From the NCBI GenBank assembly GCA_024640925.1, contig JAHEEB010000003.1:1-18142 (forward strand): a stretch of DNA of 18,142 nt, in the 5' to 3' direction. The DNA comes from Bacteroidota bacterium. GTDB lineage: Bacteria; Bacteroidota; Bacteroidia; Bacteroidales; UBA10428. Shown here piece after piece: positions 16,400 through 18,142 of this stretch (positions within the stretch are counted from its first letter, which is position 1; every line of letters starts with the position of its first letter). Below the pieces are notes generated by a model. It had not been told where the DNA came from. It ran no database searches and worked only from the letters and a program-made list of their open reading frames with translations. The position numbers were made by a program, and so were the translations under genes.

Positions 16400-16753
16400 A
16401 TGAAAACTGATTTAACATATTTAAAAAATATGTCGGCAGGCAATAAAGATTTGGTTTTGGAAATGATTGGAATTTTCAAAAAACAAGTAATAGAATTTGC
16501 CTCTGACATGGATCGTTTCTATGAAAAACAGGAGTTTGAAAACCTCGGTCGCTTAGCACATAAAGCTAAATCATCCATTTCAATTATGGGACTAGATGGA
16601 CTTGCTAAAGATCTTAAACAATTTGAAAATATAGCCAAAGCAGGTACCGATGTTGAAAAATATCCAAATTTTATTGAAAAATTCAAAACAGAAACGAACG
16701 AAGCCATTAATGAGCTCGATGAGGTTGCAAATAACTTAGATATCTATTTATAA
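16400..16753 (+). CDS. Hpt (histidine phosphotransfer) domain protein
   Basis: The 117-residue protein is a single Hpt domain, which passes phosphate between response-regulator receiver domains in a phosphorelay. His54 in LAHKAKSS is the likely phosphate acceptor; it is followed by the conserved-spacing Lys57 and then Ser58 in place of the usual Gly, with SIMGLDGLAKDLKQFE forming the next helix. There is no signal peptide or other domain, so it is cytoplasmic. It starts divergently from the TPR/PorE-like operon and is followed after 14 bases by a STAS protein, clearly one transcript. No hybrid kinase or receiver is in the window, so its partners are encoded elsewhere. Confidence 0.87.
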   Translation: MKTDLTYLKNMSAGNKDLVLEMIGIFKKQVIEFASDMDRFYEKQEFENLGRLAHKAKSSISIMGLDGLAKDLKQFENIAKAGTDVEKYPNFIEKFKTETNEAINELDEVANNLDIYL

Positions 16754-16767
16754 AACCAAGAACAACT

Positions 16768-17106
16768 ATGCTAAAAGTTGAAAATGTAAAAGACGTGACT
16801 GTCGTAAAGTTTGACAATGTTGATCGCTTTAATGCCTTGGTAACAGAACCTGTAAAAGAACAATTAAAAAGTCTGTTTAGTAAACCTGAAACCAAGCTTG
16901 CATTAAACCTTGAGGGAATTAAATTTGTCGACAGCTCAGGATTTGGTGTATTTTTGTCGGTAATGAAAACAGCTGCTAATAACCACGGACAATTCAAAAT
17001 TTGTAATATTGGAAGTGAAGTAATGGAACTTTTCAAGCTTCTTCAACTACACAATGTTTTTGAATTGTTTGATAATCAGGATGCTTGCATTAAAAGCTTT
17101 AATTAA
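16768..17106 (+). CDS. STAS domain protein, anti-anti-sigma-factor type
   Basis: The 112-residue protein is a lone STAS domain of the SpoIIAA/RsbV type. The phosphorylation loop [11 protein letters not shown] has Asp55, Ser56, Ser57 and Gly58; Ser57 aligns with the serine phosphorylated in SpoIIAA. Such proteins bind an anti-sigma kinase or act in other partner-switching modules. It follows the Hpt gene by 14 bases, suggesting that the two work in one signalling branch. No anti-sigma kinase, PP2C phosphatase or sigma factor is in view. Its TAA (17104-17106) overlaps the stop codon of the opposing clpB gene (17103-17105 on the minus strand), so there is no room for a separate terminator. Confidence 0.9.
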   Translation: MLKVENVKDVTVVKFDNVDRFNALVTEPVKEQLKSLFSKPETKLALNLEGIKFVDSSGFGVFLSVMKTAANNHGQFKICNIGSEVMELFKLLQLHNVFELFDNQDACIKSFN

Positions 17107-18142
17107 TTCCTGAATTCGAGTACATCGTTGATACAATCGACAACTACCTGTTTTTGATTGCTAATCTTACCAGCAATAATTTCTTTTGACAACTGGTTAA
17201 GGATTTCGTTCTGAATTGCCCTTTTTATCGGACGAGCTCCAAATTGTGGATCATAACTTCTATTTGCCAGATAATCTATAGCTTTTGGAGTAATGGAAAG
17301 CTGAAGTCCTTCTTTCTGAAGGCGTTTTGATACCTGATTTATTTGCAATCCAATAATTCCCTTCACCTCATTCATAGTAAGTGGGGCAAACATAATCAGT
17401 TCGTCTATACGATTTAGAAATTCCGGACGCATCGTTTGCTTAAGTAGCAGAAGTGTATCAATCTTTAATTTTTCCTGCACCGAATCCCGGTTTTCATCTG
17501 TTAGTCCGGCCATACGCTCCAGAATCAGGTGAGACCCAATATTACTTGTCATAATAATAATGGTGTTCTTGAAATTGACTTTACGCCCTTTGTTATCTGT
17601 CAACCTGCCATCATCAAGCACTTGTAAAAGAATATTATAGACATCGGGGTGTGCTTTCTCTATTTCATCCAAAAGGATGACTGAATAAGGTTTCCTTCTT
17701 ACAGCCTCAGTCAATTGCCCACCTTCCTCGTAACCAATATAGCCCGGAGGGGCACCAATCAATCTGGATACCGAATGTCGTTCCTGGTATTCAGACATAT
17801 CGATTCGGGTCATCAGGTTTTCGTCGTTAAATAAAACATCCGCCAGCGCTTTTGCCAATTCGGTCTTACCAACACCTGTTGTTCCAAGGAATATAAAAGA
17901 GCCAATCGGTCTTGAAGCATCCTGTAGTCCTGCCCTACTTCTACGAACAGCATCGGAAACTGCCCGAATTGCTTCTTCCTGGCCAATAACTCTTTTATGT
18001 AATTCATCTTCAAGGTGTAGCAACTTTTCTTTCTCACCTTCAAGCATCCGGCTAACCGGAATACCTGTCCAACTGGATACTATTTCAGCAATGTCTTCTG
18101 CCGAAACCTCTTCCTTAATTAATGCCGAATCTTTTTGTTTAT
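17103..18142 (-). CDS. clpB: ATP-dependent chaperone ClpB, C-terminal part, cut by window edge
   Basis: The visible 345 residues are the end of ClpB, a hexameric disaggregase working with DnaK. The frame stays open past the right edge; the first visible residues ([19 protein letters not shown]) are the usual linker before the second AAA+ domain. Counting from the edge, Walker A GTTGVGKT is at 86-93, pore loop GYIGYEEGG at 133-141, Walker B VILLDE at 154-159, sensor-1 TSN at 198-200, arginine finger Arg244 in FLNRID and sensor-2 GARPIKR at 301-307. ClpA/ClpC-type IGF/IGL loops for ClpP binding are not seen, which favours ClpB. The N-terminal domain, first AAA+ domain and coiled-coil propeller lie outside the window. 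It is convergent with the STAS gene. Confidence 0.95.
   Translation of the reverse strand, partial: KQKDSALIKEEVSAEDIAEIVSSWTGIPVSRMLEGEKEKLLHLEDELHKRVIGQEEAIRAVSDAVRRSRAGLQDASRPIGSFIFLGTTGVGKTELAKALADVLFNDENLMTRIDMSEYQERHSVSRLIGAPPGYIGYEEGGQLTEAVRRKPYSVILLDEIEKAHPDVYNILLQVLDDGRLTDNKGRKVNFKNTIIIMTSNIGSHLILERMAGLTDENRDSVQEKLKIDTLLLLKQTMRPEFLNRIDELIMFAPLTMNEVKGIIGLQINQVSKRLQKEGLQLSITPKAIDYLANRSYDPQFGARPIKRAIQNEILNQLSKEIIAGKISNQKQVVVDCINDVLEFRN

Noticed and set aside
16707..17036. 109-codon minus-strand open frame between clpB and the Hpt gene
   Set aside because: It is antisense to the STAS gene, whose DSSG motif and operon spacing are convincing.

Overview
The window is AT-rich and looks like a chromosomal piece from a Bacteroidota (Bacteroidetes) bacterium. 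The evidence is the gene content: a serC-serA-DUF1015 block with a lysine-type SerA, a PorE-like OmpA/PD40/TPR protein, and N-terminal signal peptides ending before Gln. Several upstream regions also carry a TAnnTTTG element, the -7 box known from Bacteroidota promoters. I cannot name the genus. Most genes lie on the minus strand. No rRNA, tRNA, CRISPR array, insertion sequence or integrase was seen.

Layout from left to right. Positions 1-4604 (minus) hold nearly all of a type I polyketide synthase, cut by the left edge just after its catalytic thioesterase histidine. Its domain order is KS-AT-DH-ACP-TE with no ketoreductase. A 434-base gap follows, with a PKS promoter candidate, a cluster of GGTTTAC-type repeats, and the terminator of the next gene. 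Positions 5039-8387 (minus) are serC, serA and a DUF1015 gene, with a terminator-like hairpin just before DUF1015. Next come a ComB-family phosphatase (8632-9366), glycine cleavage T protein (9592-10674) and a PiT phosphate permease (10783-12201), each with its own promoter candidate. A small putative lipoprotein (12481-13047) is separated by a strong terminator from an envelope operon: a secreted TPR protein (15207-16274), then a PorE-like OmpA protein (13120-15192). Divergent from that operon, on the plus strand, is a two-gene signalling unit (Hpt, then STAS, 16400-17106). Its stop codon overlaps the stop codon of convergent clpB, which runs off the right edge.

How the genes fit together. 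SerC and SerA make phosphoserine, and the T protein belongs to serine/glycine one-carbon metabolism. DUF1015 has a ParB/SerK-like DGHHR motif, so it may act on serine or phosphoserine, but that is inference. The PKS is the only specialised-metabolism gene here and the most unusual item: its ketoreductase seems to have been lost, leaving a short remnant motif next to the ACP. The rest is core metabolism, phosphate uptake, cell envelope, signalling and protein quality control.
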